A stretch of 64,000 bases of DNA, taken from the NCBI RefSeq assembly GCF_003003005.1, contig NZ_PVTR01000008.1:186001-250000 (forward strand), given 5' to 3'. A program made the position numbers and the translations under genes. This stretch comes from Mongoliibacter ruber (GTDB lineage: Bacteria; Bacteroidota; Bacteroidia; Cytophagales; Cyclobacteriaceae). Positions 1-8,602 of the stretch are shown here, one piece after another. Every line of letters starts with the position of its first letter. Within the stretch, counting starts at the first letter, position 1. The notes beneath the pieces were generated by a model. It was not told where the DNA came from. It made no database searches and saw only the letters and a list, made by a program, of their open reading frames with translations.

Positions 1-381
1 TTTATTTTTTCTGAATACTTTGATATAATCATCCACAAATCCTATAGTACCCAACCACACAGTAGTGATCAGCAAAAGGATGATGTAAATATTGTTGACA
101 TTGGCAAAAAGCAAAGTAGGTATAATGATACCAGCCATGAGCATCAGTCCCCCCATTGTAGGTGTACCCTTTTTCTCTTGCTGACCGGCCAAACCCAAAT
201 CCCGAACTGTTTCCCCAATCTGCATAGAACGGATCCAGTCGATGATGTTTTTTCCAAAAGTAACCGTGATGATCAAGGACAATAGCGCCGCCATACCTGC
301 CCTAAAGGAGATAAAGCGAAATACACCTGTTCCAGGTATATCCATTACGCTGTCCAAATAATCAAAAATCGGATATAACAT
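1..381 (-). CDS. mraY: Phospho-N-acetylmuramoyl-pentapeptide transferase, 5' part
   Basis: N-terminal part only; the gene runs off the left edge. It would transfer phospho-MurNAc-pentapeptide to undecaprenyl phosphate to form lipid I in the inner membrane. The reverse-strand translation begins [14 protein letters not shown] and continues through [22 protein letters not shown] (the conserved N-terminal loop of MraY) and the [11 protein letters not shown] segment that contains the family's Asp-Asp pair. Two hydrophobic segments are visible. The ATG lies one base after the murE stop, so the two are in one transcription unit, in the usual dcw order. Confidence 0.93.
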   Translation of the reverse strand, partial: MLYPIFDYLDSVMDIPGTGVFRFISFRAGMAALLSLIITVTFGKNIIDWIRSMQIGETVRDLGLAGQQEKKGTPTMGGLMLMAGIIIPTLLFANVNNIYIILLLITTVWLGTIGFVDDYIKVFRKNK

Positions 382-382
382 A

Positions 383-1846
383 TTATTCTTTATTCAAAAG
401 ATTAAGCAATTCTCTTACAATTTCTCTATCATCAAATGGGTACTTGACCCCTTTGATTTCTTGATAAGTTTCATGACCTTTTCCCGCCACCAAAATAATG
501 TCACCTTTTTTGGCCATAATACCGGCTGTCTTGATGGCCTCTCTTCTGTCTTCTATGATCATTGTTTTTTTGAAATCCACAGGATTTACCCCTGCTTCCA
601 TTTCTCTTAATATGGCCATTGGTTCTTCATCCCTTGGATTGTCAGAAGTCAAGATTACCTTGTCACTGAATTGGGTTGCGATCTTTGCCATGATAGGCCT
701 TTTGGTCTTGTCTCTATTCCCTCCACAGCCAATCAAAGTGATGACTTGTTCTCCACCTGTCCTCACGCCATCTATGGTTTTCAGGACATTTTCTAGGGCA
801 TCAGGTGTATGGGCATAGTCTACAATAGCCGTCACACCCGCTATGGAAATCTTGTCAAAACGACCTTGCGCCCCCTTAACTTTGGAAAGCTGCATCAACA
901 CTTCCTCCTCCTCTTCTCCCAGCAAGACCGCTGTTCCAAAAACTGCCATCAGGTTGTAGGCATTGAATTCACCTATCATCCTGAACCAGATTTGTCGGTT
1001 GTTAACATCCAACTCTAATCCTTCTATGGTATTGGAAAGTACCTTGGCCTTGAAATCTGCTGGATATCTTAAGCCAAACGTCTGATGAGCAGCCTTACAA
1101 TTCTGTAGCATGACCATTCCTCTTTTGTCATCTGCATTGACTAAGGCAAATGCAGATTTTGGCAAAATGTCAAATAGCCTTTTCTTGGCTTTGATGTATT
1201 CATCAAAGCTGCCGTGATAATCAAGGTGATCATGCGAAATATTGGTAAAGACTGCGCCTGTGATTGTAAGACCAATCGTCCTACCTTGGACAATGGCATG
1301 TGAAGACGCTTCCATAAAGCAATGGGTACAGCCCTTTTCCACCATTTTCCTCAAAAGAGATTGAATGGAAATAGCGTCGGGAGTAGTATGCGTGGATGGA
1401 ATAACCTCTTCATTGATCTTGTTTTCTACAGTAGAAAGCAAGCCAACCTGATACCCCATTTCCACAAACAACTGAAACAGAAGCGTGACGGTACTTGTCT
1501 TACCATTGGTACCAGTTACCGCCACTAGCTTCAGCCTTTCAGATGGATTTTCGAAATAATTGGCAGCCATAATCCCCAAAGCCACTGAGGAATCAAGAAC
1601 CTGCACATAGGTAATATGCTCTAGAATGTTATCGGGGAGCTGTTCACAGACAATCGTAGTAGCTCCTTTTTCTATAGCTGTTTGAATAAATTGATGTCCA
1701 TCTACCTGAGTACCTTTTACAGCTACAAAGGCAGTGTGAAGTGTAACCTTCCGGCTATCAAAGACAAGTTCACTAACTTCCCTTTCCATGTCACCTACAG
1801 TGGAAACCAGCGATACTTTATACAATATGTCTTTTAACACTTTCAT
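383..1846 (-). CDS. murE: UDP-MurNAc-tripeptide synthetase (meso-DAP-adding ligase)
   Basis: 487 aa, normal for MurE. It adds the third stem-peptide residue to UDP-MurNAc-L-Ala-D-Glu with ATP in the cytoplasm. Visible: N-terminal substrate domain with the SRKV segment (31-34), ATP loop TGTNGKTS (111-118), [11 protein letters not shown] (201-211), a Lys-rich KAKKRLF segment (219-225) where the family's carbamylated Lys sits, YAHTPDAL (344-351), and DNPR (402-405). The DNPR motif is known to select meso-diaminopimelate over lysine, so the peptidoglycan is inferred to be DAP type. It starts directly after ftsI and ends one base before mraY, consistent with one dcw operon. Confidence 0.97.
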   Translation of the reverse strand: MKVLKDILYKVSLVSTVGDMEREVSELVFDSRKVTLHTAFVAVKGTQVDGHQFIQTAIEKGATTIVCEQLPDNILEHITYVQVLDSSVALGIMAANYFENPSERLKLVAVTGTNGKTSTVTLLFQLFVEMGYQVGLLSTVENKINEEVIPSTHTTPDAISIQSLLRKMVEKGCTHCFMEASSHAIVQGRTIGLTITGAVFTNISHDHLDYHGSFDEYIKAKKRLFDILPKSAFALVNADDKRGMVMLQNCKAAHQTFGLRYPADFKAKVLSNTIEGLELDVNNRQIWFRMIGEFNAYNLMAVFGTAVLLGEEEEEVLMQLSKVKGAQGRFDKISIAGVTAIVDYAHTPDALENVLKTIDGVRTGGEQVITLIGCGGNRDKTKRPIMAKIATQFSDKVILTSDNPRDEEPMAILREMEAGVNPVDFKKTMIIEDRREAIKTAGIMAKKGDIILVAGKGHETYQEIKGVKYPFDDREIVRELLNLLNKE

Positions 1847-3955
1847 TTATCCTAAAATCAAATTGATGACATGATTTTGTTGCACAGGGGATCCAGGAGA
1901 AATTGACTGGTTTTTGACCCTTCCTTTTCCTTGATAGATCACCCTCAACCCTTTGTTCTCCAATACATATAGTGCATCCCTCAAAGGAAGCCCACTTACA
2001 TCAGGCACCACGGGAGATTCGACCTGATTGGCCTGCCATTGAATGGATTTATCCATAACCTTAGATTTTACATAACCGTCATTGACCCCATTCCCATGAT
2101 TTGAAATCCCGAACCTATTGCAGATCAACTGCAACTCATCAAATTTTCCAGCCTGAATCAATGGAAATTCAAATCCTTTTTGAGCCAAATAATTATCAGC
2201 TGTAAAGGTCTTGTTGATATGTAAATCCTGGGCATGTATTTTATCTGCGATTTCTTTAAAAACCGGCGCAGAGATATCCCCGCCAAAGGCGTTGAATCCT
2301 TTTGGACTATCTATTACCACAATGGCAGAGTATTTTGGATTATCCGCAGGAAAGTATCCAACAAAAGATGTGTAGTACTTTTTGGTGTACCTGCCATCTT
2401 CAAGCTTTTGAGCTGTTCCGGTTTTTCCCGCTATTCTATACTGCTCGTTATACACATTCTTGGCCGTTCCATTTTTCACTACGCCCTCCAAGAGATCCTG
2501 CAATTGCTTGATGGTCTTTTCTGAAGCAATACTTTTTCGCAACACTTCAGTCTGGAATTGCTTGTCTACCTGATTGCCTCTCGCTATGGCTTGTACAATC
2601 ATCGGCTTCACCATTTTCCCATTATTGGCTACTGCGTTATAGAGCATCAGCGTGTGCAAAGGAGTGAGTTTTGTTTCATACCCAATGGACATCCAAGGCA
2701 AAGTCGTACCGTACCAGTATTTGTCACCCGGCTTCTTGAAGTAAGGAGCTCCTTCACCTTTCAATTGGAAATCAATTGGTTTATCAATACCCGCTTTTTC
2801 AATATAACCGACAAATTTGCTCGGATTGTGCCCAAAATGCTGATCCACCAATTTAGAAATACCGATGTTAGATGATTTTTCAAAAACTTCCCTTACGCTA
2901 ATCCTGCCATATCCACCTGTCTTGGCATCCGTCATTTTCCGGTCATAAATCTGGAACACACCATTCCCAGTTTCCACCATGTCATTGAGACTTACTTTAC
3001 CTTCTTCCAAAAGGGCAAGCATAGACATCAATTTAAAGGTAGATCCCGGTTCAGTCAGTCCCTGATCACCAATAGCATAATTATAGCTTTCGCTATAGCC
3101 TCTCCCATTTTTATTTTTCTGCAGGTTACCCAATGCTTTGATATGACCTGTGGCAACTTCCATCACAATGACAGTTCCAAACTGAGCGTCTTTTTCTACC
3201 AATTGCTTTAGCAAGGCTGATTCCGCTACGTCTTGAATATTGATATCCAAAGTGGTCAATACATCAAAACCATCCTCAGGTTTGACGTCTTCAGCATCAA
3301 AAACAGGCTTCCAGTATCCACCTGCAATTCTCTGAAACATAGCCTGACCACTTTTACCCTCTAGGTATTCATTGTAGCTATACTCTATCCCTGCTCCATA
3401 ATTATCATCATTGAGAAAGCCAACAGTTCTACTAGCAAGACTATTGAATGGCCTATAGCGCTTTTCAACCTTTTCAAAAATTACTCCTCCGCCCATTCTA
3501 CCTTTCCTGAAAATAGGCCAAGTGCTCATTGTCTGCATATCTTGATAACCAATCTGACGTCTGTTGAGAATTAGGTAGCGCTTACCATTCACCTTGGCAT
3601 CAGAAATCATCTTTTTGTATGAAGCTGCAGATCGGTCTTTATAGAAGGAAGAAAGCAATCGGCTTAAAGAATCAATGCCTGCATTGAAAACCGGATCCTT
3701 GGCTACAGATGGATCCAACACAACCCTATAAAATGGCAATGAAGTAGCGAGTAAACTTCCATCGGCAGCGTAAATATTTCCTCGGGTAGCATTTACTTGT
3801 CTATAACTGAAATTAGTTGATTCCGCTTTGGCTGCCCATTTTTCACCCTCCACAAACTGCAAACGGACAATCCTAAACAGGATTGTCCCAGCAACTAAGG
3901 CTACTATCAAAAAAGCAACCCTAACTCTTAGCACTATGGAACGTTTGATATTCAC
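1847..3955 (-). CDS. ftsI: Division transpeptidase, class B PBP with PASTA domain
   Basis: 702 aa class B penicillin-binding protein that cross-links septal peptidoglycan. Single membrane anchor at about 11-30, PBP dimerisation domain to about 230, transpeptidase domain with the three active-site motifs: STFK (305-308, Ser305 nucleophile), SSN (361-363) and KTGT (511-514). A single PASTA domain fills about 647-702 (starting VVPDVSGLPLRDAL), unlike enterobacterial FtsI, which has none. The start is GTG; its GTGA overlaps the stop of the ftsL-like gene by 4 bp, suggesting translational coupling. The stop abuts murE. Context (dcw order) makes FtsI much more likely than an elongation PBP2. Confidence 0.95.
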   Translation of the reverse strand: MNIKRSIVLRVRVAFLIVALVAGTILFRIVRLQFVEGEKWAAKAESTNFSYRQVNATRGNIYAADGSLLATSLPFYRVVLDPSVAKDPVFNAGIDSLSRLLSSFYKDRSAASYKKMISDAKVNGKRYLILNRRQIGYQDMQTMSTWPIFRKGRMGGGVIFEKVEKRYRPFNSLASRTVGFLNDDNYGAGIEYSYNEYLEGKSGQAMFQRIAGGYWKPVFDAEDVKPEDGFDVLTTLDINIQDVAESALLKQLVEKDAQFGTVIVMEVATGHIKALGNLQKNKNGRGYSESYNYAIGDQGLTEPGSTFKLMSMLALLEEGKVSLNDMVETGNGVFQIYDRKMTDAKTGGYGRISVREVFEKSSNIGISKLVDQHFGHNPSKFVGYIEKAGIDKPIDFQLKGEGAPYFKKPGDKYWYGTTLPWMSIGYETKLTPLHTLMLYNAVANNGKMVKPMIVQAIARGNQVDKQFQTEVLRKSIASEKTIKQLQDLLEGVVKNGTAKNVYNEQYRIAGKTGTAQKLEDGRYTKKYYTSFVGYFPADNPKYSAIVVIDSPKGFNAFGGDISAPVFKEIADKIHAQDLHINKTFTADNYLAQKGFEFPLIQAGKFDELQLICNRFGISNHGNGVNDGYVKSKVMDKSIQWQANQVESPVVPDVSGLPLRDALYVLENKGLRVIYQGKGRVKNQSISPGSPVQQNHVINLILG

Positions 3956-4332
3956 TTCTTCTGTCTGACTTTTACTGGGGGTTCATTTATTTCTACTATT
4001 CCAAATGGTGCAATCTTCTTGGCTACTTCAGATTGCTTACTGCTGAGCATATACTCAGCCTCCAGTGTAGTAACATCTGCCCTGATATCTTCTACTTCTC
4101 TTTGCAGTACTTCTATCTTTCTGACCATGTTTTCTGCACTGTGATTACTCCATATATATATAAGCGCAAGCATTGCAACATATAAAAATGGAGGTACAAA
4201 CTGTACAGGAACTCCTTCGCCAAATAGACCCGTCATATTGAGTTTTTCTTCAATGAGGGTAAAGAGGTTTTTGCCTCCCCTTTTAGGGGAATTTCCTTTC
4301 TTGATTTTTTTCTTGAAAGTATTTTGGCGCAT
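3952..4332 (-). CDS. FtsL-like division protein
   Basis: 126 aa small bitopic membrane protein in the ftsL position between rsmH and ftsI. Basic cytoplasmic N-terminus (many Lys/Arg in 1-25), one hydrophobic segment around 44-62, then a heptad-like stretch (about 65-95) followed by a short Lys-rich tail. This is the FtsL layout (cytoplasmic tail, TM, periplasmic coiled coil), although primary sequence in this family is poorly conserved, so the name rests mainly on size, topology and gene order. It overlaps the ftsI GTG start by 4 bp and starts 2 bp after rsmH, so it is probably co-translated with both. Confidence 0.8.
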   Translation of the reverse strand: MRQNTFKKKIKKGNSPKRGGKNLFTLIEEKLNMTGLFGEGVPVQFVPPFLYVAMLALIYIWSNHSAENMVRKIEVLQREVEDIRADVTTLEAEYMLSSKQSEVAKKIAPFGIVEINEPPVKVRQKK

Positions 4333-4334
4333 CC

Positions 4335-5240
4335 TTACAGTTTTTTAGCTATTCTAAGTTTGGCACTACGTGCTCTATTATTTACTTCAATCTCTTCCTT
4401 ATCAGCTATGACCGCTTTTCTGGTCACAGGCTCAAGTGGTCTTTGAAGATTTCCGTAGAAGTCTTTTTCAACCTCACCATGAAACTTCCCTTTGTTGATA
4501 AAATTTTTGACCAGCCTATCTTCCAAAGAATGGTAGCTCATGACTACAAGTCTTCCCCCTGGCTTTAGTACCTCTACAGTCTGAAGAAGCATCTCTTCCA
4601 GTGCTTTCATCTCATCGTTGACCTCAATTCTCAAAGCCTGAAACACTTGCGCATAGTATTTGAAATCCTTTCCTCTCGGCGCAAATTTTTTCAGAAAGTC
4701 CTTGAAATCTCCCGTGGTAGAGAAAGGCTTTGAAGCTCTTTCTGAGACAATTGCCTGAGCCAAAGTTTTCGCATTTTTGACTTCGCCATAGATTCCAAAA
4801 ATCTTGTGAAGCTGAGCTTCATCGTAATTATTGAGTAGATCTTTGGCAGTCATATCCATCCCACTACTCATACGCATGTCCAAGTCACCGTCAAACCTCG
4901 TAGAAAAACCCCTTGTGGGCTCATCTATCTGATGTGAGGAAATTCCAAGATCTGCAAGAATTCCATCTACCTGCTTCACACCGTATAGTTTAAGGTATTT
5001 TTTAAAATCCCTAAAATTGGCCTGGACGAAAGTAAACCTCTCGTCATTTGGCACATTGGCTTCGGCGTCGACATCCTGGTCAAATCCATATAGATGTCCA
5101 TTCTTTAAGTATTTCAATATTTCCCCGGAATGTCCACCTCCACCAAACGTAAGGTCAACATAAGTGCCGTTTGGGTCAATAGCCAAGCCTTCAATGCAAG
5201 GTCCTAGCATTACGGGGATATGATAATTAGAAGCTGTCAT
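4335..5240 (-). CDS. rsmH: 16S rRNA (cytosine-1402-N4)-methyltransferase
   Basis: 301 aa, the family's usual length. It methylates N4 of C1402 in 16S rRNA at the ribosomal P site, using SAM. The SAM-binding signature TFGGGGHSGE is at 31-40. Further RsmH hallmarks are DGILADLGISSHQID, RGFSTRFDGDLDMRM, FQALRIEVNDE and SYHSLEDRLVK, and the C-terminus is basic (NRARSAKLRIAKK). It sits 3 bp after mraZ, the standard start of a dcw cluster, and is presumably controlled by the MraZ operator upstream. Confidence 0.97.
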   Translation of the reverse strand: MTASNYHIPVMLGPCIEGLAIDPNGTYVDLTFGGGGHSGEILKYLKNGHLYGFDQDVDAEANVPNDERFTFVQANFRDFKKYLKLYGVKQVDGILADLGISSHQIDEPTRGFSTRFDGDLDMRMSSGMDMTAKDLLNNYDEAQLHKIFGIYGEVKNAKTLAQAIVSERASKPFSTTGDFKDFLKKFAPRGKDFKYYAQVFQALRIEVNDEMKALEEMLLQTVEVLKPGGRLVVMSYHSLEDRLVKNFINKGKFHGEVEKDFYGNLQRPLEPVTRKAVIADKEEIEVNNRARSAKLRIAKKL

Positions 5241-5243
5241 GGC

Positions 5244-5684
5244 CTAAGAAAGATATTGATCCAATAATTTTGATAATTCTGCCTGATCAGCTACAATATT
5301 CTCTTTGTATTTTTCAGGACTCCATATTTCAACAAAACCTCCCACCCCAATCAATATGGCATCCTTATCAATTCCAGCCCAACTGCTAAAAGTCTTTGGT
5401 ATCAGTAGTCTCCCCGCGCTGTCAAGCTCCACTTCGGTCATACTTTCAAAAAAACTTCTCTTGATAAGTCTTTGTACTGGATCTCTATCTGAGAGGGAGG
5501 AAATCTTATGCAAAAGTTTTTTAAACTCAATCTGGGTATATAGCGCAAGACAGCCATCGTCCCCTTGACGTAGAATGAGTTCTACACCATTGGATTCTGG
5601 AATTGCCGCCTTGATCTTGGCAGGCAAAGCCAGACGACCTTTGGCGTCGACCTTACATTCATACCGGCTGTTGAACATTCCCAT
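5244..5684 (-). CDS. mraZ: MraZ transcriptional regulator of the dcw cluster
   Basis: 146 aa with two AbrB/SpoVT-like repeats, each carrying a DxxGRxxxP core: DAKGRLALP (13-21) and a DSAGRLLIP copy in the C-terminal half. MraZ forms a ring and binds repeats upstream of its own gene, usually as a repressor. Two starts are possible: ATG at 5684 (MGMFNS) or ATG two codons later at 5678 (MFNS); MraZ proteins commonly begin MF, so 5678 is attractive. It is the first gene of the minus-strand cluster, and three AAAGTGG boxes lie 60-85 bp upstream. Confidence 0.95.
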   Translation of the reverse strand: MGMFNSRYECKVDAKGRLALPAKIKAAIPESNGVELILRQGDDGCLALYTQIEFKKLLHKISSLSDRDPVQRLIKRSFFESMTEVELDSAGRLLIPKTFSSWAGIDKDAILIGVGGFVEIWSPEKYKENIVADQAELSKLLDQYLS

Positions 5685-5711
5685 GGGCTTATCTTGAGTT
5701 TGCTATAAATA

Positions 5712-5719
5712 CAAAAGTA
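5712..5719 (-). promoter_or_regulatory. Probable -7 box of the mraZ promoter
   Basis: Reads TACTTTTG on the minus strand, an exact TAnnTTTG match to the Bacteroidota primary-sigma -7 element, about 30 bp before the mraZ start. No clear TTTG -33 box is seen; that position is taken up by the MraZ boxes, which would let MraZ block polymerase. Confidence 0.55.
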
Positions 5720-5741
5720 AGAAAAGCATCTACACATCCCA

Positions 5742-5768
5742 CCACTTTCTCCCACTTTTCTCCACTTT
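5742..5768 (-). promoter_or_regulatory. MraZ operator, three direct repeats
   Basis: The heptamer CCACTTT on the plus strand (AAAGTGG on the mraZ strand) occurs at 5742-5748, 5752-5758 and 5762-5768, exactly 10 bp apart, so all three lie on one face of the helix. Known MraZ sites are tandem TGGG- or AAAGTG-type repeats with about 10-bp period upstream of mraZ. The array directly precedes the -7 box, fitting autorepression. Confidence 0.8.
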
Positions 5769-6154
5769 TTTATAAATCTATCCAAAACTTTCAATTAATA
5801 CAATGTTTGATGAAAAAATTCACATTTATTTCGCTTGAAGATCAGGTAGTTGAAAATTATTTGTTTTGATAAAAAATCACTTATTACAGGCTCAAAAAAG
5901 CCAAATTAAAGACAACATTCCTAAACTATATTTGTGTTTTCACCTAAAATCTGCTTCAATGGTAAAAAGTGGGAGAAATTCCCAAGATGATCAAAACATC
6001 GACCATTGAAATGAGTTTTTTTGTCAATTCTATTAAAAATGAAAACCTAAAAGCACCATTCATGGAACTTTAATTAGGAATAAATAATTAACCCTACCAT
6101 AATTGTAGACTAAAAATTTACAAGAAGAAATACCCCCCTATCCTTCCTTATTCT
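5769..6154. other. Divergent intergenic region, mraZ to tlpA-like gene
   Basis: 386 bp of AT-rich sequence between divergent genes. It holds one TATATTTG (5927-5934, plus strand), a possible -7 box for the rightward gene, though it would leave a 5' leader of over 200 nt. A lone AAAAAGTGGGAG (5965-5976, plus strand) resembles a MraZ box in the opposite orientation. No ORF or RNA gene is recognised here. Confidence 0.4.
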
Positions 6155-7375
6155 ATGAAAAATAGCTTATTGATATTATTGACAATTGTACTATTTGGGT
6201 GTCAAAACAATCCTTCTGAACAATTAAATTTTCCGGAGAAGTACCTTGTCAAGCTAGATATAAGTCCAGACAATATACCGTTTGAACTTGCTCTCAAGAA
6301 GAGTGGGGAAAAGTGGTATGCCGAGGTATATAATGCGGAAGAGATTTTGAGTTTCGATGAAGTGCTTGTTAAAAACGATTCCCTTTTCATCTCCATGGGT
6401 GTATTTGATGCCGATCTAAAAGCTAAAATCCAGTCCACCGGGGAATTGACTGGGATATTTGTCAAGAATTACCTAAATGATTACGAGGTTGCATTTACTG
6501 CTCAGGTCTCTCAGGGGCAAAGGTTTCCTGTCAACAAAACACCAGAAGTTGATTTTACAGGCCGCTGGAAAGCAACCTTCGAGAAGGATGATGATAATTA
6601 CGATGCAATAGGAATTTTTGAACAAAAGGGTGACCGGATAACAGGCACTTTCATGACAAAACTAGGAGATTATCGCTATTTAGAAGGCAATGTAAGTGGC
6701 AAAGAATTCTTCATGAGTACTTTTGATGGAAGTCATGCTTACCTTTTTAAGGGGGAAATGGGAGAAGATGGCACAATGAGTGGAGAATTTAGAAGTGGCC
6801 CCAATTATAAAGAAACATTTTCGGCATCAAAAAATAGCACATTTGAACTTCCAGATGCCTACTCGCTAAATTACCTCACTGAAGGATATGACAAACTGGA
6901 ATTTACTTTCCCTGATGTAGATGGTAATGAGGTCTCGCTTTCAGATGAGCAATTTCAGGAAAAAGTGGTTTTGGTCCAGTTGTTTGGAACCTGGTGCCCA
7001 AACTGTATGGATGAAACCAGATTTCTTGGATCTTGGTATGACAAGAACAAAGATTCAGGAGTTGAGATAATAGGTTTGGCCTTTGAAAGCAAAGCTGACT
7101 TCGACTATGCAAGCAACAGGGTCAAAAAAACAAAACAAAAGCTTGAAGCTAACTATACTTTCCTACTTGCAGGAGAGAGCAGCAAAGAAAAAGCTTCCCT
7201 AGCCTTGCCTGCATTAAATCAGGTTATTGCATTCCCTACATTAATATATATCGACAAAAAAGGCAAAGTGCGACACATTCACACAGGATTCAATGGACCT
7301 GGCACTGGGGTTTATTTCGAAAACTGGGTAGAAGAGCACAATAATCTCATAAAAGAATTGCTTTCAGAAATATAA
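6155..7375 (+). CDS. TlpA-like thioredoxin-fold lipoprotein
   Basis: 406 aa lipoprotein: signal peptide with lipobox LFGC (lipidated Cys16). The N-terminal 250 residues form a poorly conserved beta-rich region with FTGRWKATFEKDDD and SGEFRSGPNYKETF segments, as in many Bacteroidota TlpA/DUF4369-type proteins. The C-terminal domain has the redox motif WCPNC (CPNC 281-284) and the FPTLIYIDKKGKV strand with the cis-Pro typical of thioredoxin folds. Predicted role: disulfide reduction or resealing in the periplasm, anchored to a membrane; the partner protein is unknown. A convergent hairpin terminator separates it from the polyprenyl synthase gene. Confidence 0.85.
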   Translation: MKNSLLILLTIVLFGCQNNPSEQLNFPEKYLVKLDISPDNIPFELALKKSGEKWYAEVYNAEEILSFDEVLVKNDSLFISMGVFDADLKAKIQSTGELTGIFVKNYLNDYEVAFTAQVSQGQRFPVNKTPEVDFTGRWKATFEKDDDNYDAIGIFEQKGDRITGTFMTKLGDYRYLEGNVSGKEFFMSTFDGSHAYLFKGEMGEDGTMSGEFRSGPNYKETFSASKNSTFELPDAYSLNYLTEGYDKLEFTFPDVDGNEVSLSDEQFQEKVVLVQLFGTWCPNCMDETRFLGSWYDKNKDSGVEIIGLAFESKADFDYASNRVKKTKQKLEANYTFLLAGESSKEKASLALPALNQVIAFPTLIYIDKKGKVRHIHTGFNGPGTGVYFENWVEEHNNLIKELLSEI

Positions 7376-7397
7376 AAAGGGTCCAAATGGACCTTTT
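7374..7397. terminator. Bidirectional terminator
   Basis: AAAAAGGGTCC, loop AAAT, then GGACCTTTT: about 9 paired bases with one bulged G, flanked by A and T runs. It serves the rightward tlpA-like gene and the leftward prenyl synthase gene, which converge here, and it overlaps the tlpA-like stop codon. Confidence 0.7.
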
Positions 7398-8370
7398 ACT
7401 TTTTCCTCTCAATAGTATATCTGACCAAACCTTCCAACGAATCCCTGTATTCAGACTCAGGAAACTCATTTAAAATCAGCAATGCTTCATCAAAATACTG
7501 ATTCATAACTTTAGTCGCATATTGCAATCCCCCTGACCCTTTCACGAAGTCTATAACTTCATTAACGGATTTTTTGTCTTCGTTTTTGTTTCGGATCAGA
7601 TAAATAATACGTCTTTTATCCATCCAAGAAGAATTGTTCAATGCGTAAATCAGCGGTAAGGTCATCTTTTTTTCTTTGATGTCTATCCCCACAGGTTTTC
7701 CAATTTCGTCCTCTCCATAGTCAAAAAGGTCATCTTTGATCTGGAAGGCCATGCCTACTTTTTCACCAAAATCCCTCATTTTTTCTATCAGGGCATCATC
7801 AGCACCTGAGGTAGCCGCACCTACGGCACAGCAAGAGGCAATCAAACTGGCAGTTTTTTGCCGTATGATTTTGTAATATACTTCTTCAGTGATATCGAGC
7901 TTCCTGGCTTTGGCAATTTGGAGAAGTTCTCCTTCTGACATTTCCCTTACAGCCTGAGAAACTATTCTCAACAGCTCAAAATCACCATTATCCACGCTTA
8001 ACAAGAGCCCCCTTGAAAGTAGGTAATCCCCTACTAATACAGCAATCTTGTTTTTCCATAATGCATTGACTGAGAAAAAACCTCTGCGGTAATTCGCGTC
8101 GTCCACTACGTCATCATGTACCAAAGTGGCGGTATGAAGTAATTCTATCAATGCTGCACCTCTGTAGGAGGATTCAGTGATAGTACCACTGACTCCCGCT
8201 GTCAAAAAGACAAACATAGGCCGCATCTGCTTTCCCTTTCTTCTTACAATATAATTGGTGATATGGTCAAGCAACTTGACTTTACTCTTCATGAAATCAC
8301 GGAATTTCTTTTCAAATTCCGCCATTTCAGTGGCTATCGGTGCTTGTATCTTTTTGAGGTCAGGTTTCAT
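7396..8370 (-). CDS. Long-chain trans-polyprenyl diphosphate synthase
   Basis: 324 aa from the preferred start. It condenses isopentenyl diphosphate units into a long all-trans chain, probably the side chain of menaquinone. First Asp-rich motif DDVVDD (about 86-91) follows LLHTATLVH; the second is KDDLFDYGEDEIGKP, then DIKEKKMTLPLIYAL. An in-frame ATG six codons upstream (8388) would add MCPNCF, which looks unlike the family; MKPDLKK at 8370 is the better start. Monocistronic, convergent with the tlpA-like gene. Chain length cannot be fixed from sequence alone, so no symbol is given (ispB/hepT family). Confidence 0.92.
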   Translation of the reverse strand: MKPDLKKIQAPIATEMAEFEKKFRDFMKSKVKLLDHITNYIVRRKGKQMRPMFVFLTAGVSGTITESSYRGAALIELLHTATLVHDDVVDDANYRRGFFSVNALWKNKIAVLVGDYLLSRGLLLSVDNGDFELLRIVSQAVREMSEGELLQIAKARKLDITEEVYYKIIRQKTASLIASCCAVGAATSGADDALIEKMRDFGEKVGMAFQIKDDLFDYGEDEIGKPVGIDIKEKKMTLPLIYALNNSSWMDKRRIIYLIRNKNEDKKSVNEVIDFVKGSGGLQYATKVMNQYFDEALLILNEFPESEYRDSLEGLVRYTIERKK

Positions 8371-8569
8371 AAAACAATTCGGACACAATAATACGATGGA
8401 TTCATCCTAGGACAAAACCCATTTTCAATTATTACATAAAGAAACAAGTCCTACACCAAAACGTTTGGTAATTTCTACTTATCTTTTTAGATACATGATT
8501 AAATACTTGAGAGGCAGCTAAAAACCAATTCGGTGATCTCTACGGAACGTTTCCACTCACCTTTTTTAT

Positions 8570-8577
8570 TATATTTG
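8570..8577 (+). promoter_or_regulatory. -7 promoter box for the acyltransferase gene
   Basis: TATATTTG is an exact TAnnTTTG element 26 bp before the TTG codon at 8603, so transcription would begin just upstream of that start. This supports the TTG start, because no ATG lies in frame nearby. The -33 element is not obvious. Confidence 0.5.
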
Positions 8578-8602
8578 TCTTTTATGCTAAAAACTAAGAA
8601 CC

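Noticed and set aside
498-818. Open frames on the plus strand opposite murE, ftsI and mraZ
   Set aside because: Antisense shadows of strong coding regions; composition and lack of motifs argue against genes.
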